Assembly (NCBI GenBank): GCA_015039315.1
Contig: WIDE01000019.1
Span: 1 to 64,000, forward strand
Origin: Clavulina sp. PMI_390
Taxonomy: Eukaryota > Basidiomycota > Agaricomycetes > Cantharellales > Hydnaceae
Reading direction: 5' to 3'
DNA length: 64,000 bases
A program made the translations under genes and the position numbers. Position 1 is the stretch's first letter, and each line of letters opens with the position of its first letter. Of the stretch, positions 12,038 through 22,227 are shown piece after piece. The notes under the pieces were generated by a model. It searched no databases and was not told the DNA's origin. It saw only the letters and a program-made list of their open reading frames with translations.

Positions 12038-12868
12038 TTATTCATCATTGCATTCATCCCCACAAAGAGTTGCATCATCATCGGAGCTGCTGCCCTCGTC
12101 AAAATCCGCCACTGCGCCATGATCATTGCCGGCCAGCCCCTCCGCCTCTTCAAGTACGACTGCTTCCACTTCCTCGGCCCCAGCATTGCCCTCGCCCTCC
12201 TGCCCCAAAGCCAGAGCTTGGCAGTGGGCGCGATGCCGTGCCCGCCAGTCGCGTCTCTGTTCACAATATGGGCATATAGTCATGAGCGATCCGCTATGAG
12301 TGTTGGCAAAAGGGGTTATATTCACCTGGCATTCTCGGCCGCAGTAGCGTGGTACCTGTGGTGATGTTTCGGCATGCAAAGTCAGTAGCCATGTCAGCAA
12401 ATGAAGGCAATTTGGGCAACATACTTTACAGCGCGAGCATTGAAAGACCTCGAAAGAGTCATCAGCGTCTCGTCTCAACGCTTGCTTAGGACACCAGCGG
12501 CTTGCGCATACGGCGTACCCCATGTGCATGGCAAGGTCTCGCGTTGAACGCGCCTGGGAAGGCTTGTTGGTGGCCTCATACGCAGTTGCAGTAGCCTCAA
12601 AGGCCCGACAAATGAACTCATCTGACCATTGGGGGCTACTTGCGCCCACCGAGACTTCTTGCAAAAGCGTCTCGACGTGCGAGAAGGGTGGTGACTGTTG
12701 AGACCCAAAGGCACTAGTGCATCCGCTTCCGAGGTGGGCAAGAAATGCCACGGACTCGACCATGTTGCACGGGTTTAGAGGGGTTTTCACGCAGCAACAG
12801 TCAGTTTGACTGGCTCGTGAAGAGACTCTGGAGCGCCTTCTGGAAAAATGACGACGTCGTCGAGCCAT
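12038..12868 (-). CDS. MYND-type zinc-finger protein
   Basis: Three exons are proposed: 12425-12868, 12326-12355 and 12038-12256. Splicing restores a MYND finger (CSRCKVPRYCGREC followed by QRRDW and HRAHC), a C2-C2-C2-HC zinc-binding fold used for protein-protein contacts. Both introns are exactly 69 nt, carry GT/AG ends and have no in-frame stop, so retention leaves the frame open but splits the finger. The spliced protein is 230 residues. Its start is Arg-rich and its end very acidic (EGSSSDDDATL region). I take the ATG at 12868; upstream codons are in frame but lack an ATG. A TATA-like ATTATATGG is at about 12919. The partner is unknown. MYND proteins are numerous in agaricomycetes. Confidence 0.7.
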   Translation of the reverse strand: MARRRRHFSRRRSRVSSRASQTDCCCVKTPLNPCNMVESVAFLAHLGSGCTSAFGSQQSPPFSHVETLLQEVSVGASSPQWSDEFICRAFEATATAYEATNKPSQARSTRDLAMHMGYAVCASRWCPKQALRRDADDSFEVFQCSRCKVCCPNCLHLLTWLLTLHAETSPQVPRYCGRECQVNITPFANTHSGSLMTICPYCEQRRDWRARHRAHCQALALGQEGEGNAGAEEVEAVVLEEAEGLAGNDHGAVADFDEGSSSDDDATLCGDECNDE

Positions 12869-13493
12869 GTCGTGCGAATACAAGCTGAGGCGTAGCGCAG
12901 GTGGGTCCAATGAGAGACCATATAATGAAAGTGGAATATAGTGCGAGCCTATAAGAGAGTGCGATTTGGCTGCATGGCTAGGTCCATGTTTTTAGAGGAG
13001 AGCTACGGACGAGACTAAGAGAGCCCATATGGCAATATTGTCCCTCTCACGTTGGACGACACACATCACCACAAGAAGCGGGGAGAATGGCGCCGGGGTA
13101 CCATGAGACCAGCAGGTCTTCCGGAGAATCATGGCAGGGCAGCATAGCTTTCCCAATTAGGTGTCCGAGCTTGCTGTTTCTGATCAGACACGGCGGAGCG
13201 TCTGTGAACGTGGTAGCCGATGCAGTGTATGGGCACAAAAGACACATTTTACAGGGACCTTTTAAGCTTTTGAGCTTGGTCATTCTGCTCAAACTTTTTG
13301 AAAAGGAATGCCAAAAGTGCGAGCGTCGAATCACGTGGGGAATTGCCACAAGCGCCTGTTTGTTAGGTCCGCCCAACAACCCAGTTCACGTGAGATTACG
13401 AGTGCCAAAAAAGCAATTGAAGGCAAAATTGATTGGATAGGATATGGTATGTGTGTACAAATGCGGGAAGTGTCAAGGAACGTGATAAATCCA
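12869..13493. other. Intergenic
   Basis: It holds the TATA-like element of the MYND gene near 12919 and the 3' flank of the next minus-strand gene. Open frames here (for example 13047-13379 minus and 13087-13440 plus) show no domain. Confidence 0.4.
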
Positions 13494-14936
13494 CTATGAA
13501 TGCCCACCGAGGCGTTGCTCAAGAGCGTAGCCATCATAGCGAATATATTCGCTATTTTGCGCAATGATGGTCAGAAATTTAGAGACTGCTGTCTGGCGCC
13601 AGCCATTCTTTAGAAGACGCAGTGTTGCGCTCTTGAAGCGTGTTTCACCAGTAGCGGCTTGTTCCTCAAACTGCTCACCGGTAGCAAGGTAGTTGAGCTC
13701 GGTGGCAACATCTTGCATTGCATCACTAGCCGCAATCACATCATTTCCTTCCCTCTGGTCACGGAGATGTTTGGCAGACATCACCTTGAGAGACGTCTTG
13801 GCCTTGAGGGTGAGAGAGTAAGTGGTGGCGGTACGCTAGGGGGAAATATCGCGCAAAGCGGAGCATGAGAAGCGTGGTTTGATTAAGAACAATGAATGGG
13901 GACCTACAAGCATCTTGGGGGCCGTGGCGGCGGGTCCGCTTTGACCCTTTTGGGGAGCTGGCTTGCGAGTCTTCTGTTTAGGCTCGAGGTCACTCTCTGA
14001 CATGGCAGGAGCATCGTCCGTATCGGAGCTCGAGTCCGATATCAGGTGCGTAACAGCCTTCCCCTTGCCTTTCTGTGCGGCGGCCTCGGGAGGTGGTGAG
14101 TAGGCATCCGACGAATGTGAAACGTCAGATTCTAAGAGGGGTTCCAATGCGTCTGGCACCCGCATACTCGCACTTGTGCGGTGAATATTTGCCTTGGCGC
14201 GTCTTGCGGACGTGCGTGTTGGGCGTAGGGGATGGTCAGAGAGCCCACCGCTGTCGGATGCTTGCGTGGTCTCAACCTCGGGCTCAGAAGCATCAAATGG
14301 AACCGCATCCTCCTGGGGCGGAGTGGGAGTGTCGTTTTCTGGTGAAGGCGAAAGCACGATGCGACGTAACTTCTGTTTAATCCCAACCTTGATAAGCTAT
14401 TTGCGGCTGCATAAAGTCGAACCCATACCTTGGAGGCTCGTGATCCGACAGGCGGTGACGACCCATTATCTGAGCCAGCAGGTTCGGGAGTTGGCGCAAG
14501 CCGTTTCGAACCTGGGACCGAAGCGGACGATGAGCGAAGCGCGCTTCCCGACGGGCCGGGAGTGTCGGATACCGCGGGAATGTGACTGGTACGGGTGGCA
14601 CCTTTGGCCAGTTTGGGTTTCTACTTGACGGAGATTGGATATGTGCAATGGCTGGAATCAGTACAAGTTTGCTGGCATAGACGAATGGCGCACCTTGGAT
14701 GGCTGGAAAGCGGAAGATGGTTGGGTACTTGGGGTATCCGGACGAGTCCTGCGACGCGATGTGGGCGCATCGGGGCGACCCAGTGGCCCCACGATAAGAT
14801 CATTAATTTTGATGGGAAGCTTTGCTTTCGAGGGAGGTTGGGTAGAGGGATGGAGGGGTGGAAAGTCGGCGTCCAGATTGGGTGCAGCTGGTTGACTGCG
14901 GCCACTTCGACGCGAGGTTGTAGAACGAGACGACAT
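13494..14936 (-). CDS. Hypothetical protein, disordered N-terminus and helical C-terminus
   Basis: Four exons join in frame: 14694-14936, 14429-14620, 13908-14387 and 13494-13835. The introns are 73, 41 and 72 nt with GT/AG ends, and the product is 418 residues. The first about 300 residues are low-complexity, rich in Ser, Pro, Arg and acidic residues (start MSSRSTTSRRSGRSQP; later SDSSSDTDDAP). The last about 110 are alpha-helical (around ASDAMQDVATELNYLATG). I recognise no family. The basic/acidic disordered layout suggests a nuclear protein, but that is inference. The 41-nt intron is short even for a basidiomycete. Confidence 0.6.
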
Positions 14937-15350
14937 TCTGAAAGTAGAGGACGTTGGTATTACGAGGGTAGGGTGAAAGTGTAAGCGTGAAAAGAAAGGA
15001 GCCTGTGCGTATTATGTACCCTGGGTGGCACGGGCCTCATGCTTCTCAGAACGATCCGCCCAATATGTAGAATGGCTTGTCGTCTGTCTGCAGGCACAAA
15101 GTTCAGGTGACACCCTTTATTCGGATAGTTGACTGCATACAAAGACTGAGAATCCTTCGTCATTTTATAACCGGGGTCAAAAGCACAAGACCAGACTGGA
15201 TTGGAGCAGCAGAGCACAGTTCAGGTGATGCTTTAGGGCAAACGGCGTGTTGTTGGATATTGACCACGTGCAACAAGGTTATGTTGTCCGTTGATTGGTG
15301 ATCACAGAATTGCGCAAGTGCGTAATTCGGTATAGTCGTACAAGACCTTT
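14937..15350. other. Intergenic, upstream region of the unknown gene
   Basis: Presumed promoter of the minus-strand gene ending at 14936. No clear TATA box and no gene seen. Confidence 0.35.
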
Positions 15351-15444
15351 AGAATCTTAAGCATATTTCTTAAAAGTCTGACGCACTAGCCAATTGTGCT
15401 AGTCGGGCAAGGCTGTCTATTAATCCAAATCTGATAATACAAAG
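15351..15444 (-). pseudogene. Duplicated 5' half of the tRNA-Lys gene
   Basis: This is a 94-bp near-identical direct repeat of 15517-15610. It holds the tRNA 5' flank, acceptor strand GCCCGAC, D-arm, anticodon CTTTTA and intron. After the intron the sequence departs from the tRNA and no T-arm follows, so it cannot form a tRNA. Confidence 0.75.
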
Positions 15445-15510
15445 ACGACAAAAAAGGGGTTCAAAAAGATGTTTTCCAGTAGCCCAACGCGGGACTCGAA
15501 CCCGCAGCCT
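15445..15510. repeat. 66-bp tRNA 3'-half repeat shared with 3643-3708
   Basis: Identical to 3643-3708, including the Pol III terminator flank and the tRNA 3' half. It ends exactly within the variable loop/anticodon arm boundary (AGGCT on the minus strand). Confidence 0.8.
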
Positions 15511-15574
15511 TCAGATAGAATTTTAAGCATATTTCTTAAAAGTCTGACGCACTAGCCAATTGTGCTAGTCGGGC
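15481..15574 (-). tRNA. tRNA-Lys (anticodon UUU) with a 20-nt intron
   Basis: Acceptor strands GCCCGAC and GTTGGGC pair (two G-U pairs). The D-arm is GCAC...GTGC. Anticodon stem TCAGA pairs with TCTGA, and the loop CTTTTA gives anticodon TTT. The 20-nt intron contains CTTAAAA, able to pair with the anticodon. The T-arm is GCGGGTTCGAGTCCCGC. The downstream flank on the minus strand has a TTTTT run (Pol III terminator). All arms are present. The gene sits between duplicated pieces of itself. Confidence 0.88.
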
Positions 15575-15610
15575 AAGGCTGTCTATTAATCCAAATCTGA
15601 TAATACAAAG
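15517..15610. repeat. 94-bp direct repeat partner (tRNA 5' half plus flank)
   Basis: Near-identical to 15351-15444, differing by only a few bases. Together with the intervening 66-bp unit it forms a partial tandem duplication around the tRNA-Lys gene. Confidence 0.8.
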
Positions 15611-16374
15611 GTCTACAGGTATCTACAAAGATTTATATGGTTTATTATGTACTGTCAAACAGTTCAGGACCGATGGAACATTGTCTAGCTTTTTATGGTT
15701 ATTTCTCGCAGCTCAATGTCGCTCCAGAGCCACTTTGATGGACTCTGTCCTCGACGTGAGAAGATATTGATCATTACAGCGCTACACAACAATATATATG
15801 AGATGAGATGACAAGTTATCAACGATGCAAAGTTTCAGTGGTATTCGCTCGCTTGGTAAAAGATGTGGGGTTTTCTGGTGGGGATTTCGAGTGACAATGG
15901 AAGGATGCGAGCTGTGTCACTCGGTCACGCAGAATTTCGGGAACTGGGATCTTCGGAAAGGGCTTTCCCTCGAATACCTCAAGGAGGCCGGAAACTAAGC
16001 TCGTTTGAGGTACTAGATGGGTTGGTAGGGTCGTGGTGGAAGCGAAAGAAAGGAGGTAAACGACTAGTGCCACCTCTTATGGCCATTGGCTCGTTGTAGA
16101 TAGAGCCAAATAAAGGATCATGTACTAGTATCTCTTGCACAAATACAATCGGATAGGCTAGAAATTTTAATACAGGAGATGGAGCTACGAGAGGTTTGGG
16201 CATCTACATCGTAACTATCGTACTACTAGGAGGCCACCATGGCGCGGCTGAGAGAGTCATCTCTGTTGTAATTGCACATCGGAAAGCGATAGGAGTAGGA
16301 TAGATTAGAAATATAGTCCAGATATGAAGACCGGGTCATTATGCGGACCTGAGGCTCAGCTCTAAACAAACACC
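15611..16374. repeat. Intergenic with dispersed repeat, copy B (about 15995-16140)
   Basis: The sub-segment around 16049-16135 carries the AGGTAAACGACTAG, CCACCTCTTATGG and TACTAGTATC blocks shared with copies A (1850-2078) and C (36300-36375). The rest shows nothing recognisable. Confidence 0.4.
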
Positions 16375-16623
16375 TCAAGCTCGGCAGGGCGTACCACTGA
16401 TGGTCACGCATCCTTCGTTGATCTGGAGTGGGGTACACACAGCAGTATCTATGGACCACCATAGCAATCATCAGTCCCTAATCTCTCGTAAGAATGGGCG
16501 AAATCTTGTAAACGTACAGATACCTCCATCAGGACAGTCGCATTCACAAGGTGGAAGATAAGCAGAGGCCGGCACAAATATGATGGAGGCTACAACGCTC
16601 CAGAATAGCCTCGACGGGTGCAT
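16375..16623 (-). CDS. Candidate small secreted cysteine-rich protein (57 residues)
   Basis: Two exons, 16524-16623 and 16375-16448, join across a 75-nt GT/AG intron. The product starts MHPSRLFWSVVASIIFVPAS, a classic signal peptide with a hydrophobic core and an Ala-Ser-Ala cleavage site near residue 21. The about 36-residue mature part has six cysteines, three of them in a CECDC cluster and three spaced after it, and ends CRA. A TATA box (GCTATATATACT) lies about 90 nt upstream of the ATG. I recognise no family. Small secreted six-cysteine proteins in fungi are often apoplastic or surface-active, but no function can be assigned. Confidence is limited because the gene is tiny. Confidence 0.5.
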
Positions 16624-16710
16624 ATTTTCACGAATTATCCCTGGCGTGGGCTTGGACTGAATTTGGGCCTCGCAGGTGAAGGGGGTCGACACAACAAGGG
16701 TGAACTCATG

Positions 16711-16722
16711 AGTATATATAGC
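16711..16722 (-). promoter_or_regulatory. TATA box of the small secreted protein gene
   Basis: On the minus strand the sequence reads GGCTATATATACTC, about 90-100 nt before the ATG at 16623. The spacing suits a fungal core promoter. Confidence 0.5.
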
Positions 16723-17936
16723 CACGAACTCACGGTGATGAGTATGAACGGGCAGCCATGCGGCCCGAAAGGCTTCTAGCAAGCTTTGGGTCACGCTGAG
16801 CTACCTCAATGTGTGGCGGAGCATAGGTTTATTTATTCAGTAGACTCTAATGATAGGAGATGAACTGTCGTATTCGGCTGCACATCTCAGCTCATCAGGA
16901 TGCGGCGAGGATTGAATCCGGGGGTGGGTGAGATTTCAACGGGCTGATCAGCTCTTTTGAGTACTGTTTTTTCGATAAGACGTCAAGTACATGTACAGAG
17001 TCAGCTCAGCAGTACTAGTGCCAGATTGGAGTGGGAATTCGGATGACCAGTTCAAATAGACTAATATCAGAGCCTGAGTGAACAATTTACGCTGATCTGG
17101 TGTCTCTCATCTAGACGACTGTCTTTCAAGGTTCAGAGTGATTCCAGGGACTTGGGGAACCGCCGCGTTGAAGCGTTTGCGGCGAGATCGGACTAAAACC
17201 ATCATTCGGATAGATTCCACGTATGAGGCCAGATAGGACTGACAACGCAATTCACAGTATGGCCGATACCGGAGTCAAAAGTCCAGTGCTCAGGATTGAC
17301 TGGCCACAGTGCAGAGGATGTCTTGGGGAGAACCAAACATCGCCAAACATCAACGATGCAACCCACTGGAGCGCGCTTGAGCACCCCGCGATCCGAAGGG
17401 CAGGTCCTCAACTTTAAGTAAGGTCATTTGTAGCCGTGCATATCTGGCCTCGTATGCCACTTCCTCATTCGCCACTCCGGGGACAACCTGCCTTTGTCAT
17501 TTGTCAGAGCCTCTCAATGGGAGGCACAGCACTGTCATCCAAATACCCAATGAAATGTTGTGCCACCCATCCACATCACGACCAGCGGCTGTAGCTTTAT
17601 TCTATCTAGGGTATTGGAATCGCCACCACCGCTCCGACCTTGTTCTCGATGTAGCAGAGCTTCGCGGCCACCTCGTTGCTATAGCTCGCTAGTATAGAGA
17701 CATTATATTTGATACAGCATTTTACCGTATATGATTGACCCTCAGCATATTCATTCGGCTATGAAATCTCTGGCAAGGCTGTGGGCGTACCCAGGCGTCA
17801 ACCTCACCCCCCCGATCCAACGCGCCACTCAGTGCACAGCAGCCCAGCTTCATCCACTGAGGTACCAGCCCTTAATAAGATTCAATCCTCCTTGCTGGAC
17901 GGGGACGCTAGCCTGTGCCTTACTATCGTCTTCATC
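16723..17936. other. Intergenic
   Basis: No gene recognised. Short ORFs only. The last part is presumably the promoter or 5' UTR of the ARID-kinase gene. An in-frame open stretch precedes its ATG, so a further 5' exon is possible. Confidence 0.35.
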
Positions 17937-20058
17937 ATGCTCAGCGTTTCGGATGAATACAGTGCATGGGCGCGACAGTTCCCCCCTAAAGAACCCTTAA
18001 CCCCTCGTCTCCTCCGCTCTAACAAGAGTCTTCCCACGCGACCGTATTTTGATGCACTGCTCGACAAATGGGCCCGAGCATCAAAGTCCCATAATAAGCC
18101 CTATCCAATGATCAACGGCCATACGATTCCACTATATGAACTTATGGAGGTTGTCCTTGATCCAAGGAATATCGTGGAGCAGGGCTACCTTGATGATGTA
18201 AGTACATTGCACAATTTTGGTAGCTGCCTCTGATCTCACGGGTGGCAGCACAACGACCCTCTGTTCTGGCAAAGGGTTGGCGCGGAGTTGGGGTTGGCCA
18301 CATGTGATCTCGAATCGGCCAATATCTTTCGTGAAGCATTCGACAATTTTATTGCACCCACATATATGTGTCAACTGACTGGAGTTCCTAGTCTGTATTG
18401 CAATTCTGAGTAAGCTACTAGCGCTTGCCTTTTCTCAAACTGTGCTCATGGCCGTTTTTGATTTAGGACAATTAGTATTTTGTGCACTGCTATGATGGAG
18501 AGATCATCACAAGCGGATGCGCAGCGGGCGCAAGATTTCTTTGAGGGCCTTCACTCTCTCTGGTGTGACATTCAGCCATCTCCACAATGGAACGGCCCAA
18601 GACAGACTGAGGCTGCAGACTCCACTCTTCTTGACTCTATGGTCGAGAGAAAGCTTATCAAAGCGCTGTGCGCAGGCGGAGAATTATCACATCATCTCCC
18701 AGCAATTGTGCAGCTCCTACAAAATAATCTTGATTGTTGCGATGCCCAGTTACATCTGGCAGTCATGTCCTTGGTTCCAATGGTTCGACGAGTAAGCGCT
18801 AAAGTCATCCCAAACGCCTGGGAAAATACTACTATCTTCTGACTATAATTGCTCCTATCTTTTCCACACGGATGCAGGAACTATGTCGTGTCCAAGACTT
18901 CGCCTCTATGGTTGAAGAGAAGGAGCGAGCTCAATGGCGGACGCAAGAGATCAACCTTTCGAGGTTGATAGGCACACTGTCCCTAACCTTGTCATCCAAA
19001 GCTGAGGTCAGGGAGAGTGACTGTATTCTCCACAGCCTGAAGCTTCGGCGTAATCGTGAGGAGGTTGTGCTGCTCTCTGAGTTGACTCGTGACCCAGACA
19101 CAAAAGATCGTTCTGGTGCATTTGCTACTGTGATCAAAATGACTCTCCAGAACGACCGAGTTGGCCGATTATTTGCGGTCAGAACGCTAAAGACAACGAA
19201 AACAGAGCACAGCTGGGTATTCATGTTCTCTTAGTTCCTGCCACCATGACATTCTGTCGCTGATGGTTGCTCAGAATCATCGTGCAGAGTCATTACTCTC
19301 ATCGCTCATTCACTCAGTTCTCCGACATCCCAACGTTTCCGAATTTTGCGGGGTCCTGGACTCCGATAGCGAGTTACACATCCACTGTGTGACCAAATGG
19401 AGCACAGGAGAAGATGCGAAATATTTCTTTGTTTCAAAGCCAGAAAACCTGACCCACTTCTTACCTGTTGTATGTCGCTGTACTCTCCTCTGTCAAGATG
19501 CGCCTGACTTATCTGCGTCTAGATGGATGGATTCCTTTCAGGCTTGTTGTATATCCACAAAATGGGCATCATCCATGGAGATATTCATGGCGTGGGTATC
19601 TCCCCCCTCCTATCTAGTCTTGATCATAATATTTAGATTTGTCTCATTTCTAGGGCAATATCCTCATAGAAGCAAATGCACACCCGATAATAGTGGATTT
19701 TGGCCACAGTCGATTCGCCGTCTCCGAAAGAATCGTCGATGCACAGACTCCTCGCCACGTTTACCATGGAAAATACCCGGCTCCTGAAATCGAGAGCTCC
19801 TCCGATGCTCCTCTCACCGCCCAGACTGATTTATTTGCCGCTGCGAAGACAATATGGACGATCGCTCAGGATTCGCACCTTGAAAAACAGTGGTCGCCTG
19901 AGCGATACCGACGCTTCAAAGAATTCGTCGAACCCACAACCCCCGCCCCAGGGAGGCCCATGTACCTCCATCCAACTCACCCAGTTCCTTGGCAAAGGGG
20001 CAGTGTCGCCATGTTACAGAACCGACTGCGAAGCCTTTCGTCGAAACCCGCGAGCTGA
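17937..20058 (+). CDS. ARID domain and protein-kinase-like fusion protein
   Basis: Seven exons keep one frame: 17937-18197, 18249-18409, 18467-18791, 18878-19216, 19275-19469, 19523-19591 and 19654-20058, giving 584 residues. Residues about 35-125 resemble an ARID DNA-binding domain (YFDALLDKW, then NGHTIPLYELMEVV, then FWQRVGAELG and AFDNFIAPTY). Residues about 329-560 resemble a protein kinase: a Gly-rich start GAFATVIK, catalytic loop HGDIHGGN (445-452), IVDFG (464-467) and PAPE. The usual VAIK lysine appears as FAVR, and HRD is HGD, as in many agaricomycete tyrosine-kinase-like proteins, so activity is uncertain. The fusion would place a kinase-like module on chromatin or DNA (inference). 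A split into two genes is unlikely, because the exons join in phase. Confidence 0.65.
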
Positions 20059-20158
20059 TTCCGCACTTGTGGGACGCTAGTGTACGATTTCTTCGTCTTG
20101 TAGCAATTTGGGTCTGGTGATATTCTTCAATTTGTCGTATACATACTACACACAGGCC

Positions 20159-21588
20159 TCAAACTAATAAATCATCTACCTCAGCGGATATCGCCTCACC
20201 ATCCAAAAGCAGTTGTGCCTAGATATTTGATTGTGTGCTGAACGAAGAGATTCTTGACGGCGGACATATCAGCTCACCATGATTTTCCCCGTCCCAGGCC
20301 CGAGGGATATGCCCCATACCTGGTGCCCGCTCGCCATCCAGAGCCTGAGAGCAACGAGATCAGAGACTACATTAGCTTGCTATATGCAAAGGTAAAGAAT
20401 CACCCTTCGTTGATTTTGCCAAGGATGGGAAGTCCTGTCTCTGACGAGTCGGGTCGATAACAAGCCTGCTTCAAGAAATCGTCGTTCTCCATCCTCTTTT
20501 TTACCCAATCGGACTGCACCGTCGCGGCCACACGCGTCTTGAGCCTTTCAACACCCTCTGGGCTGAACTCTACGTCCTTCGCCTTTGTCGGAAGGGGCGT
20601 ACGATCGGTCATGCCCGCACCACAGACGTAAAGTGTATTGTCGGGACGAGCATAAATCTCTGGTTGCACGTGTGAGCCATCGGCGAGGACGAGAGTGCAA
20701 AATAGGGCGTGGGCAGTCACTTCGTAGCCCAGATCGGGCGTCACCACAATAGAAGTCGATTTTGTACTATATCGAATAGTTACTTCGTCACGGTTGCAGG
20801 CAAGGTAGTGAGGACACACGTACCTTGGTTCGATCTCAGCCGCGCGCCCCGCTTTCTCTCCTAGTAGCTTTAGAGCTAGATCTCCGGTCCAAGGACCCGC
20901 CGTGAACACCACATCTGTAGCCTCTATCATCTCTTCCCCATCGCTGCTCGAGATTTTGACCCCGGTTGGTTTTCCGTCATCGCCGAATATCACCCCACTG
21001 GCCTCGCCGATGATAACATTGAGACCTTTCTCTTTCGACAGCTCAACAAGAGCGTTGGTGAGTTGGAATGGATGCACCTGTGCAGTACTTTCCACAGTCC
21101 CGATGCTTCGAATGCTACCTTTCACAGGAGCGATCCATTTCGCTTCAGGCACATCAACCAGCTTCTTAGAGCTCCGAGCGGCCCTAGCATCCCCGTCAAC
21201 ACTGAGAGTATTCAGACGGCGATAACCCCATCTCTCTACGCCATTATGCTCCTCCGCGAGCTCGGCATGAAGTTGAAATGAGAGCTCGCCCAGAGATGAC
21301 GTCGACACGGGGTACCAGTCCTTCGCGATAAAGCCACCACCTTTCCCGGACGAGCCAGCGGCAATATAGCTTGATTCAACAAGGTAGATCTTACTCGCTT
21401 CTAACTATGGATTCGTCAGACTATGTTTGCAGACTCATCGAAAGCAAGTTACCACCTTTGGGTGACGCGTCAGGTAGTATGCGGTCGATGAACCGATGAT
21501 GCCGCCACTGTTTCTGAATTTTTCAAAACCTGATATGATGGAAAATGGGAAAAACGAACCCGATAATTACGATCGACCGAGGAGTCAT
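20159..21588 (-). CDS. FAD-dependent oxidoreductase, TDA3-like
   Basis: Six exons: 21560-21588, 21456-21507, 20824-21404, 20404-20766, 20278-20344 and 20159-20218, giving 383 residues. The first intron falls inside the Rossmann motif and splicing gives IVIIGGGIIGSSTAYYL, the FAD-binding GxGxxG. Later motifs are AGSSGKGGGF (flavin contact), DVVFTAGPW and a C-terminal GLPILGK followed by WMASGHQVWGISLGPGTGK, typical of the DAO superfamily and closest in my memory to yeast Tda3. The substrate is probably a secondary amine or amino acid, but it is not known here. It lies head to head with the D-amino-acid oxidase gene. The short last exon (AQLLLDGEA...) was chosen because it continues the family pattern. 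Confidence 0.8.
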
Positions 21589-22227
21589 AGTGGATGAGAG
21601 AGATCTCAACGGACTGATTACGTCAAGTTACAGCCTCATGGGCACTGATGTCAACAGTGGCCAAGACAAGGAGAGTCAACGATGAATAATTGCTTCCGGA
21701 GCTCAAAAATCGTATAGGGCCTGGTGCAACTGAGGCTGCATTTATCAAGGCGCGATACTCTCAAGGTTGGCCGTGTCGCTATTTGGAATGTGACATGTGC
21801 TGCTGCTTGAGGCGGCACATGGAAGCGTGGGTTGCTCAAACATCTGGGCAGAGGCCAGCAGTTATCTGGATTAACAGGTAGGGACTTTCTCCACGTTGTT
21901 ATCTGCTTCGATAAGTGGTAGCAACTCAAGGGCCAGATTTGGCCGCGTGGGAACCCCTTGGCACCAATGCAATTTCCTCTTCAACCCGTTGCTTCTTGAA
22001 CCTCCATACCAAATTATCGAGAATACTGCGAGCTGCGCGACTAGAAGTTGGCCCATACTCACAGTGCCAACTTATGCCGACCAGCATTTCATTGACTTTT
22101 TCCAAAGCCATTGACTCTCAGAGCCGAACGATGTCCGAAAGCCTAATCACTGTCGGTCCCATAATCGGTGGCATCGCTTAAATACCTCCACCAGCAGCCC
22201 TCTCAATCGACCCCTACGACCACTAGC
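21589..22227. promoter_or_regulatory. Shared upstream region of two divergent FAD oxidoreductase genes
   Basis: 639 bp between the start codons of the TDA3-like gene (minus) and D-amino-acid oxidase gene (plus). No third gene seen. It may be a bidirectional promoter. I could not define specific sites. Confidence 0.4.

Noticed and set aside
21508..21513. Alternative acceptor adding two residues in the TDA3-like FAD motif
   Set aside because: It would give GNSGGIIG; the downstream acceptor gives the canonical GGGIIG.
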